Origin: Bordetella parapertussis
Lineage (GTDB): Bacteria; Pseudomonadota; Gammaproteobacteria; Burkholderiales; Burkholderiaceae_B
Assembly (NCBI GenBank): GCA_945903445.1
Contig: CAMDNZ010000010.1
Coordinates: 1-64,000, forward strand
Direction of reading: 5' to 3'
DNA length: 64,000 nucleotides
In this document: one piece after another, positions 1-17,113 of the stretch
Numbering within the stretch: position 1 is the stretch's first letter
Layout: every line of letters begins with the position of its first letter
The notes under the pieces: model-generated
Seen by the model: the letters and a program-made list of their open reading frames with translations, nothing else
What the model was told of the DNA's origin: nothing
The model's database searches: none
Made by a program: the position numbers and the translations under genes

Positions 1-140
<140 letters not shown>

Positions 141-153
141 TTGTTTGAACAGC

Positions 154-190
154 AACGCCGCCCCCTTGAATTGGGAGCGGCGTTGTTTGT
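154..190 (+). terminator. Rho-independent terminator after tuf
   Basis: AACGCCGC (154-161) pairs with GCGGCGTT (177-184), and GTTTG follows. The hairpin sits 13 bases after the tuf stop. The T-tract is short, so termination may be partial. Confidence 0.75.
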
Positions 191-293
191 CTGCCAGCGA
201 TAAGTATTGACATATGCTGGCAGCTAGTAGTAGACGCCAAATAGTAGTATGATGCTTGACTCGCGACGCCTAGCACGCAATGGGCGAAAAAAG

Positions 294-329
294 TAAGCAG
301 TTAAATAAGTAGTTAAGTAAGTAGTTTTA
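294..329 (+). repeat. Three tandem copies of an A+T-rich 12-mer
   Basis: TAAGCAGTT (294), TAAGTAGTT (306) and TAAGTAGTT (318) recur with an exact 12-base period just upstream of tRNA-Trp. The surrounding 190-360 stretch has no gene. It contains a TTGACA (207-212) that could be a -35 element, but no convincing -10 box at standard spacing. Role unknown; it could be an upstream activating or spacer sequence. Confidence 0.5.
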
Positions 330-360
330 AGCAGAAGTGCTGGTAGCACGTCGCTTTTTT

Positions 361-436
361 AGGGGCATAGCTCAATTGGCAGAGCGTCGGTCTCCAAAAC
401 CGAAGGTTGTAGGTTCGATTCCTACTGCCCCTGCCA
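361..436 (+). tRNA. tRNA-Trp (anticodon CCA)
   Basis: A full cloverleaf can be drawn. The acceptor AGGGGCA (361-367) pairs with TGCCCCT (426-432). The D stem is GCTC/GAGC. The anticodon stem TCGGT/ACCGA encloses CTCCAAA with anticodon CCA. The T arm is GTAGG-TTCGATT-CCTAC. Discriminator G is followed by an encoded CCA (434-436). Its place between tuf and secE is the standard one for tRNA-Trp. Confidence 0.97.
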
Positions 437-488
437 CCCGCCGGAGATAACCGCGAGCTACGCACATACGGCGGGCGCGCGCTGCAAA

Positions 489-869
489 ATGTCGAATAAT
501 AGTGTTGAAACCGTAACCAGCACCGCCGACCGCCTAAAAATGGCGCTGGCGGTTCTTGTCATTATTGCGGGCATCGTTGGTTTTTCGATGTTGAGCACGC
601 AGCCCATGGTGGCACGCGTGGGTGTCTTCATCGGTAGCCTGGTGCTGGCTGCGCTGATCGCCTGGACCAGCGAGCCGGGCAAGCGCACGATCAGCTTCGC
701 TGGCGAGTCCTATAACGAAGTCAAACGCGTCACCTGGCCGACCCGCAAGGAAACGGTCCAGATGACCGGCACCGTATTCGCGTTCGTCGCTGTGATGGGT
801 CTGTTTCTGTGGCTCGTCGACAAGGGCCTCGAATGGATCATTTACGGCGTTGCGCTGGGCTGGAAATAA
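489..869 (+). CDS. secE: Preprotein translocase subunit SecE
   Basis: This 126-residue inner-membrane protein clamps SecY in the SecYEG translocon. Three hydrophobic segments are visible (about residues 18-36, 41-59 and 95-115). The conserved cytoplasmic SecE signature lies before the last one (EVKRVTWPTRKET, about 78-90). Length matches three-span proteobacterial SecE. The ATG has no clear Shine-Dalgarno. nusG follows after 9 bases, the classic secE-nusG pair. Confidence 0.97.
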   Translation: MSNNSVETVTSTADRLKMALAVLVIIAGIVGFSMLSTQPMVARVGVFIGSLVLAALIAWTSEPGKRTISFAGESYNEVKRVTWPTRKETVQMTGTVFAFVAVMGLFLWLVDKGLEWIIYGVALGWK

Positions 870-878
870 GGACGGCAA

Positions 879-1418
879 ATGAGTAAGAAATGGTACGTCG
901 TCCATGTGTATTCCGGCATGGAAAAAAGTGTTCACAAGGCATTGGTAGAGCGCATCGAGCGCGCCGGTCTTGAGGCGTCCTTCGGTCAGATTCTGGTGCC
1001 GTCGGAAGAAGTATCGGAAATGAAGAACGGCAAGAGGTCGGTCACTGAGCGTCGTATTTTCCCGGGCTACGTCCTGGTCGAAATGGATATGAACGACGAG
1101 TGCTGGCACTTGGTCAAGAATACGAACCGCGTCACGGGATTTTTGGGTGGATCGGGTCCGCAAGGTCGTCCGACGCCGATCTCGCAGCGCGAAGTCGACG
1201 AACTGCTTCAACGCGCCGAGAAGGGTGCCGAAAAGCCCCGTCCCAAGATCCTCTTCGAGGTGGGCGAGCTGGTTCGCGTCAAGGAAGGTCCGTTTGCCGA
1301 TTTCAACGGCAACGTCGAAGAAGTGTTGTACGAAAAGAGCAAGGTGCGTGTGTCGGTGACCATTTTCGGTCGCGCCACGCCTGTCGAGCTCGATTTCAGC
1401 CAGGTCGAGAAGACCTGA
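879..1418 (+). CDS. nusG: Transcription termination/antitermination factor NusG
   Basis: A 179-residue protein with the NusG N-terminal domain (KKWYVVHVYSGMEKSV near residue 3; RRIFPGYVLVEMDM) and a C-terminal KOW domain (FEVGELVRVKEGPFADFNG, about 125-143). NusG binds the RNA polymerase clamp, suppresses pausing, and links polymerase to Rho or ribosomal S10. Shine-Dalgarno AAGGAC lies 7 bases before the ATG. It is cotranscribed with secE and precedes rplK. Confidence 0.98.
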   Translation: MSKKWYVVHVYSGMEKSVHKALVERIERAGLEASFGQILVPSEEVSEMKNGKRSVTERRIFPGYVLVEMDMNDECWHLVKNTNRVTGFLGGSGPQGRPTPISQREVDELLQRAEKGAEKPRPKILFEVGELVRVKEGPFADFNGNVEEVLYEKSKVRVSVTIFGRATPVELDFSQVEKT

Positions 1419-1480
1419 TTTTCCCAACCCCGGGGAGCCGCGATGCGAATCGCGGCGCAAGCACCCGTAAGGAGTAAAGC

Positions 1481-1912
1481 ATGGCGAAAAAAATCGTCGG
1501 CTTCATCAAGCTGCAAGTGCCAGCTGGTAAGGCCAACCCCTCCCCCCCGATCGGTCCGGCGCTGGGTCAGCGCGGCCTGAACATCATGGAATTCTGCAAG
1601 GCGTTCAACGCCAAGACGCAGGGCATGGAGCCCGGTCTGCCGATTCCCGTGGTAATCACGGCTTTCGCCGACAAGAGCTTCACCTTCATCATGAAGACCC
1701 CGCCTGCGACGGTCCTTATCAAGAAGGCAGCTGGTGTGCAGAAGGGTTCTGCCACCCCCCATACCGCCAAGGTCGGCACGTTGACTCGTGCCCAGGCTGA
1801 AGAAATCGCCAAGACCAAAGAACCGGATCTGACCGCCGCCGACCTCGATGCGCGTGTCCGTACGATCGCCGGTAGCGCCCGCAGCATGGGCATCACCGTT
1901 GAGGGAGTGTAA
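1481..1912 (+). CDS. rplK: 50S ribosomal protein L11
   Basis: A 143-residue protein with the L11 signatures KLQVPAGKANPSPPIGPALG near the N-terminus and the C-terminal RNA-binding domain ending in GSARSMGITVEG. L11 binds the GTPase-associated region of 23S rRNA and is needed for stringent factor activation. Shine-Dalgarno AAGGAG lies 7 bases before the ATG. Only 2 bases separate it from rplA, so the two are translationally coupled. Confidence 0.98.
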   Translation: MAKKIVGFIKLQVPAGKANPSPPIGPALGQRGLNIMEFCKAFNAKTQGMEPGLPIPVVITAFADKSFTFIMKTPPATVLIKKAAGVQKGSATPHTAKVGTLTRAQAEEIAKTKEPDLTAADLDARVRTIAGSARSMGITVEGV

Positions 1913-1914
1913 TC

Positions 1915-2613
1915 ATGGCTAAGTTGTCCAAACGCGCCGCCGCTCTGGCCGCAAAGATCGACCGTAGCAAGCTGTACCCGGTCACCGAAGCCTTGACCCT
2001 GATCAAGGAAACCGCTACCGCCAAGTTCGACGAATCGGTTGACGTGGCTGTGCAACTGGGTATCGACCCCAAGAAATCGGACCAACTGGTTCGTGGTTCG
2101 GTCGTGCTGCCCGCCGGTACCGGTAAGTCGGTTCGCGTTGCCGTGTTCGCCCAAGGCGACAAGGCTCAAGCCGCCCGTGACGCTGGTGCCGATATCGTCG
2201 GTCTGGACGATCTGGCAGACGCCATCAAGGCCGGCAATATCGATTTCGATATCGTGATCGCTTCGCCCGACACCATGCGTGTCGTCGGTGCCCTGGGTCA
2301 AGTGCTGGGTCCCCGTGGTCTGATGCCCAACCCCAAGGTCGGCACCGTGACGCCTGACGTCGCGACCGCTGTCAAGAACGCCAAGGCCGGTCAGGTGCAG
2401 TACCGCACCGACAAGGCCGGCATCATCCACGCCACCATTGGCCGTGCTTCGTTCGACGTCGAAAAACTGCAATCGAACCTGGCCGCTCTGGTCGACGCGC
2501 TGCAAAAGGCTCGTCCTGCCGCAGCCAAGGGTGTGTACCTGCGCAAAGTTGCCGTTTCGTCCACGATGGGCGGCGGTGCTCGCGTAGAAATCGCTTCGCT
2601 GTCGGCAGCCTGA
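1915..2613 (+). CDS. rplA: 50S ribosomal protein L1
   Basis: A 232-residue protein with the L1 fold and the signature GPRGLMPNPKVGTVT (about residues 127-141). L1 forms the mobile E-site stalk. In well-studied bacteria it also represses its own L11-L1 message, and that may hold here. Shine-Dalgarno GGGAG sits just before the ATG, overlapping the end of rplK. A small GATCC-GCGA-GGATC hairpin directly follows the stop. Confidence 0.98.
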   Translation: MAKLSKRAAALAAKIDRSKLYPVTEALTLIKETATAKFDESVDVAVQLGIDPKKSDQLVRGSVVLPAGTGKSVRVAVFAQGDKAQAARDAGADIVGLDDLADAIKAGNIDFDIVIASPDTMRVVGALGQVLGPRGLMPNPKVGTVTPDVATAVKNAKAGQVQYRTDKAGIIHATIGRASFDVEKLQSNLAALVDALQKARPAAAKGVYLRKVAVSSTMGGGARVEIASLSAA

Positions 2614-2896
2614 TCCGCGAGGATCGGTCTGTTGGCAGAATAACTGTACTTTGGGCTGTGTCTGGCATTGTGCTGGACATTGCTGTCAAAGACCGCTGGA
2701 GTGACGCAGGAAAGAAGCCAGGCACTCGTGCCCGTTGGACATCCTGCAACGCTTAATCCCGACGCCCTGTCGGATCCAGCGCAGACGGCGCCCATGGAAG
2801 AATTCTTTTTTGTTTGAAGAGCTCGTCCAGGTCGCCGCAATTCGGTTGATGCAAAGGGAATGATTCCCAGCGCATCTTTTGATGGAGTGTCTAACC
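2614..2896 (+). promoter_or_regulatory. rplJ leader region
   Basis: A 283-base untranslated stretch lies between rplA and rplJ. In other bacteria this leader holds the binding site through which the L10-(L12)4 complex represses rplJL translation, and often a promoter. I see several short self-complementary elements, including the GATCC/GGATC hairpin at the rplA stop, but I could not fold the RNA. The role rests on position, not on a recognised motif. Confidence 0.5.
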
Positions 2897-3421
2897 GTGA
2901 GTCTCAATCGTCAAGAGAAAGCGGTCGTGATCGAAGAAGTGGCTGCGCAAGTCGCAACCGCCCAATCGATCATCATCGCTGAGTACCGTGGTTTGGACGT
3001 CGCCTCTGTCACCGTACTGCGCAAGACTGCGCGTGAATCGGGCGTGTACCTGCGTGTTCTGAAGAACTCGCTGGCACGTCGCGCTGTTGCCGGCACCCCT
3101 TTCGAGGGTTTGTCCGAGCAACTGTCCGGTCCGTTGATCTATGGTATCAGCGCTGATCCGGCCGCGGCTGCCAAGGTCCTCAACGACTTCAGCAAAACCA
3201 ACGACAAACTGATCATCAAAGCGGGCTCCTTGCCCGGCAACGTGCTCAGTTTGGATGGCGTCAAGGCCCTGGCCTCGCTGCCGTCGCGCGAAGAGTTGCT
3301 GTCGAAGTTGTTGGGCACCATGCAAGCCCCGATCGCTCAATTTGTGCGTACGCTCAACGAAGTTCCGACCAAGTTCGTCCGCGGCCTCGCAGCCGTGCGC
3401 GACCAAAAGGCCGAGGCTTAA
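2897..3421 (+). CDS. rplJ: 50S ribosomal protein L10
   Basis: A 174-residue stalk-base protein that anchors L7/L12 dimers to the ribosome. The N-terminal domain has SLNRQEKAVVIEEV and AEYRGLDVASVTVLRK; the C-terminal helix carries the L12 binding region. I chose the GTG at 2897 because GGAG (2884-2887) stands 9 bases before it and L10 proteins begin (M)SLN..K. The frame is open further upstream to 2879, but that start has no family support. Confidence 0.96.
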   Translation: MSLNRQEKAVVIEEVAAQVATAQSIIIAEYRGLDVASVTVLRKTARESGVYLRVLKNSLARRAVAGTPFEGLSEQLSGPLIYGISADPAAAAKVLNDFSKTNDKLIIKAGSLPGNVLSLDGVKALASLPSREELLSKLLGTMQAPIAQFVRTLNEVPTKFVRGLAAVRDQKAEA

Positions 3422-3503
3422 ATATAGCCCTGCTGTCGGAGCTCGTCGAAAGACCGAGCGACACCCAATCCTGGCATTACACCTATTTTGGAGTTCTTTG
3501 AAA

Positions 3504-3884
3504 ATGGCATTGAATAAAGCTGAAATCCTGGAAGCCATCGCTGGCTTGACCGTTCTCGAACTGTCCGAACTGATCACGGATCTGGAAGAGAAGTTCGGCG
3601 TGTCGGCTGCTGCCGCCGCTGTGGCTGTGGCCGCCCCCGCCGCTGGCGGCGCTGCTGCTGCTGCTGAAGAAAAGACCGAATTTGACGTCGTGCTGCAAGA
3701 AGCCGGCGCCAACAAGGTCAGCGTCATCAAGGTCGTGCGCGAACTGACGGGCCTGGGCCTGAAGGAAGCCAAGGATCTGGTCGACGGCGCACCGAAGCCC
3801 GTGAAGGAAGGCGTTGCCAAGGCTGATGCCGAAGCCGCCAAGAAGAAGCTGGAAGATGCCGGCGCCAAGGTAGAAGTTAAGTAA
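3504..3884 (+). CDS. rplL: 50S ribosomal protein L7/L12
   Basis: A 126-residue stalk protein that recruits translation GTPases. The N-terminal dimerisation helices (ALNKAEILEAIAGLTVLELS) are followed by an Ala-rich hinge (about residues 34-55). The conserved globular C-terminal domain contains GLGLKEAKDLVDGAPKPVKE. The ATG at 3504 follows TTTGGAG at 3487-3493. The same frame is open upstream through the rplJ end, but L7/L12 proteins start here. An attenuator-like hairpin follows. Confidence 0.98.
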   Translation: MALNKAEILEAIAGLTVLELSELITDLEEKFGVSAAAAAVAVAAPAAGGAAAAAEEKTEFDVVLQEAGANKVSVIKVVRELTGLGLKEAKDLVDGAPKPVKEGVAKADAEAAKKKLEDAGAKVEVK

Positions 3885-3899
3885 CACCTTGCGTCGTCT

Positions 3900-3937
3900 G
3901 CCCGGGGACAGAGCTTCAAGCCCGTCCCCGGGCTTTT
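3900..3937 (+). terminator. Attenuator/terminator hairpin between rplL and rpoB
   Basis: GCCCGGGGAC (3900-3909) pairs perfectly with GTCCCCGGGC (3924-3933), followed by TTTT. A partly effective terminator at this position is known in Escherichia coli, where it lowers rpoBC expression relative to rplJL. This hairpin probably plays the same role. Confidence 0.8.
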
Positions 3938-4060
3938 GCGTTTCCAGGAAAGCCCTCTGGGCAAAGTCGGGAATCCAAAGATCTCCAGACGGATTTCCTG
4001 GAGTCGTATCACCCCAGGGCCGTGGTTTGACGGCCTATGTAACCTCGAGTCGGAGTGCTC

Positions 4061-12426
<8,366 letters not shown>

Positions 12427-12461
12427 TCGCGACGCGGCGTTCAGCCGCAAGTAGATCGAAC

Positions 12462-12493
12462 AACCCGCCGATTGAGAAGTCGGCGGGTTTTTT
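12462..12493 (+). terminator. Terminator after rpoC
   Basis: AACCCGCCGA (12462-12471) pairs with TCGGCGGGTT (12480-12489) and runs into TTTT. It is a strong rho-independent terminator that closes the ribosomal/polymerase operon and separates it from the convergent MFS gene. Confidence 0.92.
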
Positions 12494-12539
12494 CATGGAC
12501 AACGCTTCGAGTGGCTTTACCGCCAGTGAGAACGGGCGG

Positions 12540-13799
12540 CTATTGCTTTACGAGCAGCCGGGTGCGCAAGGTCCATAACGCAATCAGGGTCAGGGCGGCG
12601 AAACCTGCGCCCGCCATGAACGTCGCATGGGGGCCTGCGACGTCCCACAGCACACCTGCCAGAACGCTGGCGACCAATAACGCGACCCCCGTCATCAGAT
12701 TGAACATGCCGAATGCCGTCCCACGCAATTCGCCCGGCGCATGATCGGCGATCAAGGCGCTGAACAATCCTTGCGTGAACCCCATATGCAATCCCCACAA
12801 GGCCGCACCCAAGCCCAGACCCAGCACGCCGGGAACGAACGCCAGCGTCAGATCGGCTGCGATCAACAGCACCAGTCCGACCGACAACATGGACACGCGT
12901 CCAAGCCGATCCGATAGCGCACCGGCGGGATACGCGGACAATGAAAACGCCAATGCCATGACAACCAGCACCACAGGTGCCCACATCAAGGGAATGCCCA
13001 GCGAGTCGGCTCGCAGGATCAGAAAGGCTTCGCTGAATCGCGCCAGCGTGAACACGGTGGCTACGCCCACCACCCACCAATAGCCCGCGCCCAGGCGCGC
13101 CAGTTCGCGGCGACTCAGTGGCGCTCGGACGCGCTTGGCAGGCGCTGCCGAAGCCGCTGGCTCATGCACGGCAAAGATCAGGACCGCGACGGCGGCAAAT
13201 GCCGGAATCACGGCAATCCAGAACACCGCTTGAAAATTGCTGGCGGTCAGCACCATCAGGCCGATTGCCAATAATGGCCCGAGAAATGCGCCGATCACAT
13301 CCAAGGTCTGGCGCACCCCGAACGCCGCGCCGCGTACAGCCTGCGGCGTCAGATCGGCAACCAATGCATCCCGGGGCGCGCCGCGAATGCCCTTGCCGAT
13401 GCGATCAACGAAGCGTGCCCCCACCAGCCACGCCAACGTGCCCGCCAAAGGAAAAACAGGCTTGGTCAGCGCGCCCAGGCCGTAGCCGATCACGGCCAAT
13501 AGTTTGCGCTTACCCAGCTTGTCGCTCAAGGCACCGGAAAACACTTTGACGATGGATGCCGTGGCCTCGGCAATACCCTCGATGATTCCGACACTCAAGG
13601 CCGACGTGCCCAGCACCGCAACCATATAAAGCGGCAGCAAGGCGTGGATCATCTCCGATGAAATATCCATCAGCATCGACACGAATCCCAATGCCCAGAC
13701 GCCGGTCGGCACGGCACGCCAGCCTGTCGTTGGCATGGAGCCGGTCGGCACGGACGGTAGAGGCTTGTCGGCGTTCGAAGGCACAGGTTCAGGGGGCAT
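12540..13799 (-). CDS. MFS family transporter
   Basis: A 419-residue protein with about twelve hydrophobic segments. The motif between helices, GKGIRGAPRDALVADLTP, is typical of one group of MFS-1 drug/metabolite efflux proteins. SDKLGKRK and SDRLGRVS at the loop 2-3 and 8-9 positions are the paired MFS signatures. It probably exports a small molecule across the inner membrane; substrate unknown. I start at the ATG at 13799 because the upstream residues look like low-complexity read-through; a start about 19 codons further in is possible. It is monocistronic and convergent with rpoC. Confidence 0.85.
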   Translation of the reverse strand: MPPEPVPSNADKPLPSVPTGSMPTTGWRAVPTGVWALGFVSMLMDISSEMIHALLPLYMVAVLGTSALSVGIIEGIAEATASIVKVFSGALSDKLGKRKLLAVIGYGLGALTKPVFPLAGTLAWLVGARFVDRIGKGIRGAPRDALVADLTPQAVRGAAFGVRQTLDVIGAFLGPLLAIGLMVLTASNFQAVFWIAVIPAFAAVAVLIFAVHEPAASAAPAKRVRAPLSRRELARLGAGYWWVVGVATVFTLARFSEAFLILRADSLGIPLMWAPVVLVVMALAFSLSAYPAGALSDRLGRVSMLSVGLVLLIAADLTLAFVPGVLGLGLGAALWGLHMGFTQGLFSALIADHAPGELRGTAFGMFNLMTGVALLVASVLAGVLWDVAGPHATFMAGAGFAALTLIALWTLRTRLLVKQ

Positions 13800-13953
13800 G
13801 GGACACCAGAAAAGGCGTTGGGAGGTGACGGCGGGAAGTGAGTGCGAAGCGTGCGGCGAAATATGACTGCGAGACGTGGCAGCAGGCGGGGACAGCGAGA
13901 ATGTAGCGCAGACGCACGTTCCAGGCGACATATACGCCTGAAGGACGCGCGCA

Positions 13954-14883
13954 CTATTTCGGCGGCGGACCGCCCTGCGGCAGGAACTCGCCCTGCCGGT
14001 CAAAATCGCATACTTCCTGCATCAGCTCGATCAGTTTGGTGATCACCGGGTTGACCGTCCTGCGCCGGAACACCGCGTAATACCGAACCTGAGGCAGGGG
14101 TGGATGAACGTTCAGTTGCTGCAACAGCCCGCGATCCACGAGCGGCTTGAAATACCGCTCCTGTAGATGGCTGATACCCAGCGACATCATCGTCAACTTG
14201 GCGATCATTCCCAGGTTATTGCAGGTGATCACCCGTTGAAATGTCAGGCCGGCCTCGGCGTACCACTGCTCGTGAATATGCGCCGCCGCCGAAGTCGAGG
14301 GCTGCGAAATGATGGGATAACGCTCCAGGTCCGCTGGCGTCATCGTGACATCGGGGTCGATGCCGAGGCTGGGACTCGCCATCCACACCTTTTGGACCGA
14401 TCCCAGATACACCGCATCGAACTCATAGCTCCAGAACGGACCGGGCAGGATCGCCACGTCGATCTCGTTGCGCCGTAATCGCTCATACAAGGTGATGCCG
14501 CCATCCATCTCGGGCAACAACTGGAGCTTGGGATGACGTTGGCGCACCGAATGAATCAAATCGGCCAGCCAGGTCAACCCGATAAGTTCGGTGGTGCCCA
14601 GTTGCACCACGCCTTCCAGCGCGCTGGGGTCGGCCATCTTGTCGATAATGCGGCTGTTGAGCGTCAGCATCTCTTGTGCCAGCGCATACAGCGTATGGCC
14701 GGCATGCGTGAGCCTGAAAGGCGTCGTGCGCTCCAACAGCGGCTTGCCGACGAACGACTCCAACTCGGCCACACGCTTGGCGACGGCCGATTGGGTCGTA
14801 TGCAGCTTCTTCGATGACGCACTGAAGCTGCCCAACAGGCAGCTCCAATAGAACGCCTCGATTTGCTTGAGGGTATACATCAT
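13954..14883 (-). CDS. LysR-type regulator, probably of the adjacent amino acid cassette
   Basis: A 309-residue LTTR. It has an N-terminal winged helix (TLKQIEAFYWSCLLGSFSAS, then KLHTTQSAVAKRVAELE) and a periplasmic-binding-like effector domain. It lies 53 bases downstream of the ABC ATPase on the same strand and closes the rraA - aminotransferase - ABC cassette, so it likely senses that pathway's substrate (inference). Two adjacent ATG codons (14883, 14880) are possible starts. Confidence 0.9.
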   Translation of the reverse strand: MMYTLKQIEAFYWSCLLGSFSASSKKLHTTQSAVAKRVAELESFVGKPLLERTTPFRLTHAGHTLYALAQEMLTLNSRIIDKMADPSALEGVVQLGTTELIGLTWLADLIHSVRQRHPKLQLLPEMDGGITLYERLRRNEIDVAILPGPFWSYEFDAVYLGSVQKVWMASPSLGIDPDVTMTPADLERYPIISQPSTSAAAHIHEQWYAEAGLTFQRVITCNNLGMIAKLTMMSLGISHLQERYFKPLVDRGLLQQLNVHPPLPQVRYYAVFRRRTVNPVITKLIELMQEVCDFDRQGEFLPQGGPPPK

Positions 14884-14936
14884 CGTCCGAACCGGCGCCA
14901 CCGGGCACCTCAGGTCAGACGATACCGCAAGCGCTT

Positions 14937-15665
14937 TCACCTCGTGTGAACGTCGCTCAAAAAGCGCTGCGCTCGTGGATGCTGCGGTTGCGTGAAGAAG
15001 GTCTCGGGATCGGCGCTTTCCAGGATCTGGCCAGCATCCATGAAGACCACCCGATCGCATACCTCGCGCGCGAACCCCATCTCGTGGGTCACGCACACCA
15101 TGGTCATCCCCTCTTTGGCGAGACCTTTCATCACTTGCAGGACCTCGCCCACCATTTCGGGATCGAGCGCACTGGTGGGTTCGTCGAACAGCATGACCGG
15201 CGGCTGTTGAGCCAGCGCGCGTGCAATCGCCACCCGTTGCTGCTGACCGCCCGATAAAGATCCTGGATAGGCGTCGATCTTGGCGGCCAGGCCGACTCGG
15301 TCCAGCAAGGCCCGGGCCGTCTCGATCGAGGTTTTGCGGGGCTGCTTCTGAATGGTCACCAGACCGAACAACACGTTTTCCAGCACGCTCATGTGCGGGA
15401 ACAAGTTGAACTGCTGGAACACGAATCCAATCTTCTGCCGCAACATGTTGACGTTCGCCTGGCTGGCATAGATGTCCTGGCCATCGACCTCGATGCGGCC
15501 TTTTTGAATGGGTTCGAGGCGGTTGATCGTGCGGATCAGGGTCGATTTTCCCGACCCCGATGGTCCGCAGATCACGACGACCTCGCCGGTCTTCAAGGTC
15601 AGATCGACGTCGGTCAGCACCTGGTGCTCGCCATACCACTTGCTTACTTTTTCCATCTTGATCAT
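14937..15665 (-). CDS. Polar amino acid ABC importer, ATPase
   Basis: A 242-residue GlnQ/HisP-type ATPase. Visible motifs are Walker A GPSGSGKST, Q-loop FVFQQFNLFPHM, signature LSGGQQQRVAIARAL, Walker B VMLFDEPTSALDP and H-loop THEMGFA. It energises import by the two permeases just upstream (gap of 16 bases). I start at the MIKMEKV methionine (15665); residues before it have no family similarity. Confidence 0.95.
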   Translation of the reverse strand: MIKMEKVSKWYGEHQVLTDVDLTLKTGEVVVICGPSGSGKSTLIRTINRLEPIQKGRIEVDGQDIYASQANVNMLRQKIGFVFQQFNLFPHMSVLENVLFGLVTIQKQPRKTSIETARALLDRVGLAAKIDAYPGSLSGGQQQRVAIARALAQQPPVMLFDEPTSALDPEMVGEVLQVMKGLAKEGMTMVCVTHEMGFAREVCDRVVFMDAGQILESADPETFFTQPQHPRAQRFLSDVHTR

Positions 15666-15681
15666 GAGCGTTCCTATCCGT

Positions 15682-16371
15682 TCAAACCATGGCGCGTGCA
15701 CGGCGCACTCGCCCATCCAGCCACCGCAAGCCACGGCTCAGGCTGAAACACACCGAGAAGTACATAATCGCCAGCACGCCAAAGGTCTGCAAGGGTTGCG
15801 TGAGGACCAGGTTATTGACCTGATTGGCCGAGAACGTGAGTTCGTTGACGCTGATCACATAGCCCAAGGACGTTTCCTTGATCGTGGACACGAATTGATT
15901 GGTCATGCTGGGCAGTACATTGAATAGCGCCTGCGGCAGAACCACCCGGCACATTGTGGTCATGTAGCTGGCACCCATCGACCTCGACGCCTCGATCTGG
16001 CCTTTGGGAATGGCTTCGATGCCGCCTCGGATGACTTCCGACAGATAGGCCGCCTCGTAGATCACCAGCGCACACACCAGGGTCGTGAATCCGCTGACCG
16101 AGGTTCCAATCAATTTGGGCACCACAAAATAGGCCCAGAAGATCAACATCAATAGCGGCATGCCGCGTACGACCCGCACGAACTGCGCAGTGACGAACGA
16201 GAGCCAACGGATCGGACTGACGCGGCACAAGGCGATCGCCAGCGACAGCGGCAAGGAAAGCGCCAGCCCCAGCGCAGCCACCAGCAGCGTCAACGCCAGT
16301 CCCCCCAGCGGGCCGTGAGGATATTGCCCGATCAGCAGCAGCGGCCAATATTCCCGGACGATATCAAGCAT
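15682..16371 (-). CDS. Polar amino acid ABC importer, permease 2
   Basis: A 229-residue HisM/GltK-type inner-membrane permease. It has about five hydrophobic spans and the EAA loop (EASRSMGASYMTTMCRVVLPQA, about residues 128-149) that docks with the ATPase. TLLVAALGLALSLPLSLAIA is the conserved first-span region. It overlaps the other permease gene by 8 bases, so the two are coupled and probably form a heterodimeric channel. Confidence 0.94.
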   Translation of the reverse strand: MLDIVREYWPLLLIGQYPHGPLGGLALTLLVAALGLALSLPLSLAIALCRVSPIRWLSFVTAQFVRVVRGMPLLMLIFWAYFVVPKLIGTSVSGFTTLVCALVIYEAAYLSEVIRGGIEAIPKGQIEASRSMGASYMTTMCRVVLPQALFNVLPSMTNQFVSTIKETSLGYVISVNELTFSANQVNNLVLTQPLQTFGVLAIMYFSVCFSLSRGLRWLDGRVRRARAMV

Positions 16372-17050
16372 GGTGTCCCCCGTTGGTGGCGAAACGGGCG
16401 TGGATGCGCGAGCCGATGAACATGATCAAAAACGAACCCGCCAGATACAGCAGCGTGGCTACACCGTAGGTCGCGAACGTACGATAGGTTTCGTTCTCGA
16501 TTTCGCGTGCCTGATACGTCAGCTCGGCTACGCCTATGGCCATGGCCACACTGGTGTTCTTGAACAGCAGGAGCGCTCGACCGATCAGCGCAGGCACGGC
16601 ATGTCGCAGGGCCTGCGGCACGATGATGTGGCGCATGCATTGCAGATAGCTGGCGCCAATGGCGCGTGCCGCTTCGAATTGCGTCGCGGGAATCGCCCGC
16701 AGACCGCTGCGGATATCTTCCGAGATATAAGCGGCCGAACCCAGAGAGATCGCGATGGCGGCCAGGGACATTTCGGCGTTGTGCTGGTAGAGCCACATTC
16801 GTACGCTTTCCGGCAGCAGCTCGGGCACGCCGAAATACCATAACAATACGTGCACCAAAAACGGTACGTTGCGGTGGTACTCGACGTAGGCGTCGACCAG
16901 CCAGCGTGCGATGGCGTAGTCGGTGGTGCGAATGACCACCAGCGTCAACGCCACCGAAAACGCCAGCACCCAGGAGATGGCAAAGAGCTGCACGGTCGTG
17001 ACCACGCCGCCCAGCATCTGGTACAGATACTGCGGTTCCAATAAAAACAT
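16364..17050 (-). CDS. Polar amino acid ABC importer, permease 1
   Basis: A 228-residue permease with a HisQ-like layout and an EAA loop (EAARAIGASYLQCMRHIIVP). It pairs with the overlapping downstream permease. GGAG on the minus strand, about 11 bases before the ATG at 17050, decides this start over a longer frame reaching 17077. The solute-binding protein gene ends 63 bases upstream. Confidence 0.93.
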   Translation of the reverse strand: MFLLEPQYLYQMLGGVVTTVQLFAISWVLAFSVALTLVVIRTTDYAIARWLVDAYVEYHRNVPFLVHVLLWYFGVPELLPESVRMWLYQHNAEMSLAAIAISLGSAAYISEDIRSGLRAIPATQFEAARAIGASYLQCMRHIIVPQALRHAVPALIGRALLLFKNTSVAMAIGVAELTYQAREIENETYRTFATYGVATLLYLAGSFLIMFIGSRIHARFATNGGHHA

Positions 17051-17113
17051 ACGACATGTGCTCCAGGTCGTTATCACCGGCCCGCGCGGCGCACCGCGCG
17101 AGTCTCCTGCGTC

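Noticed and set aside
13954..15639. A single 561-codon minus-strand frame joining the LysR gene to sequence over the ABC ATPase
   Set aside because: The first 250 codons are an off-frame shadow of the ATPase. The real LysR gene starts at 14883.
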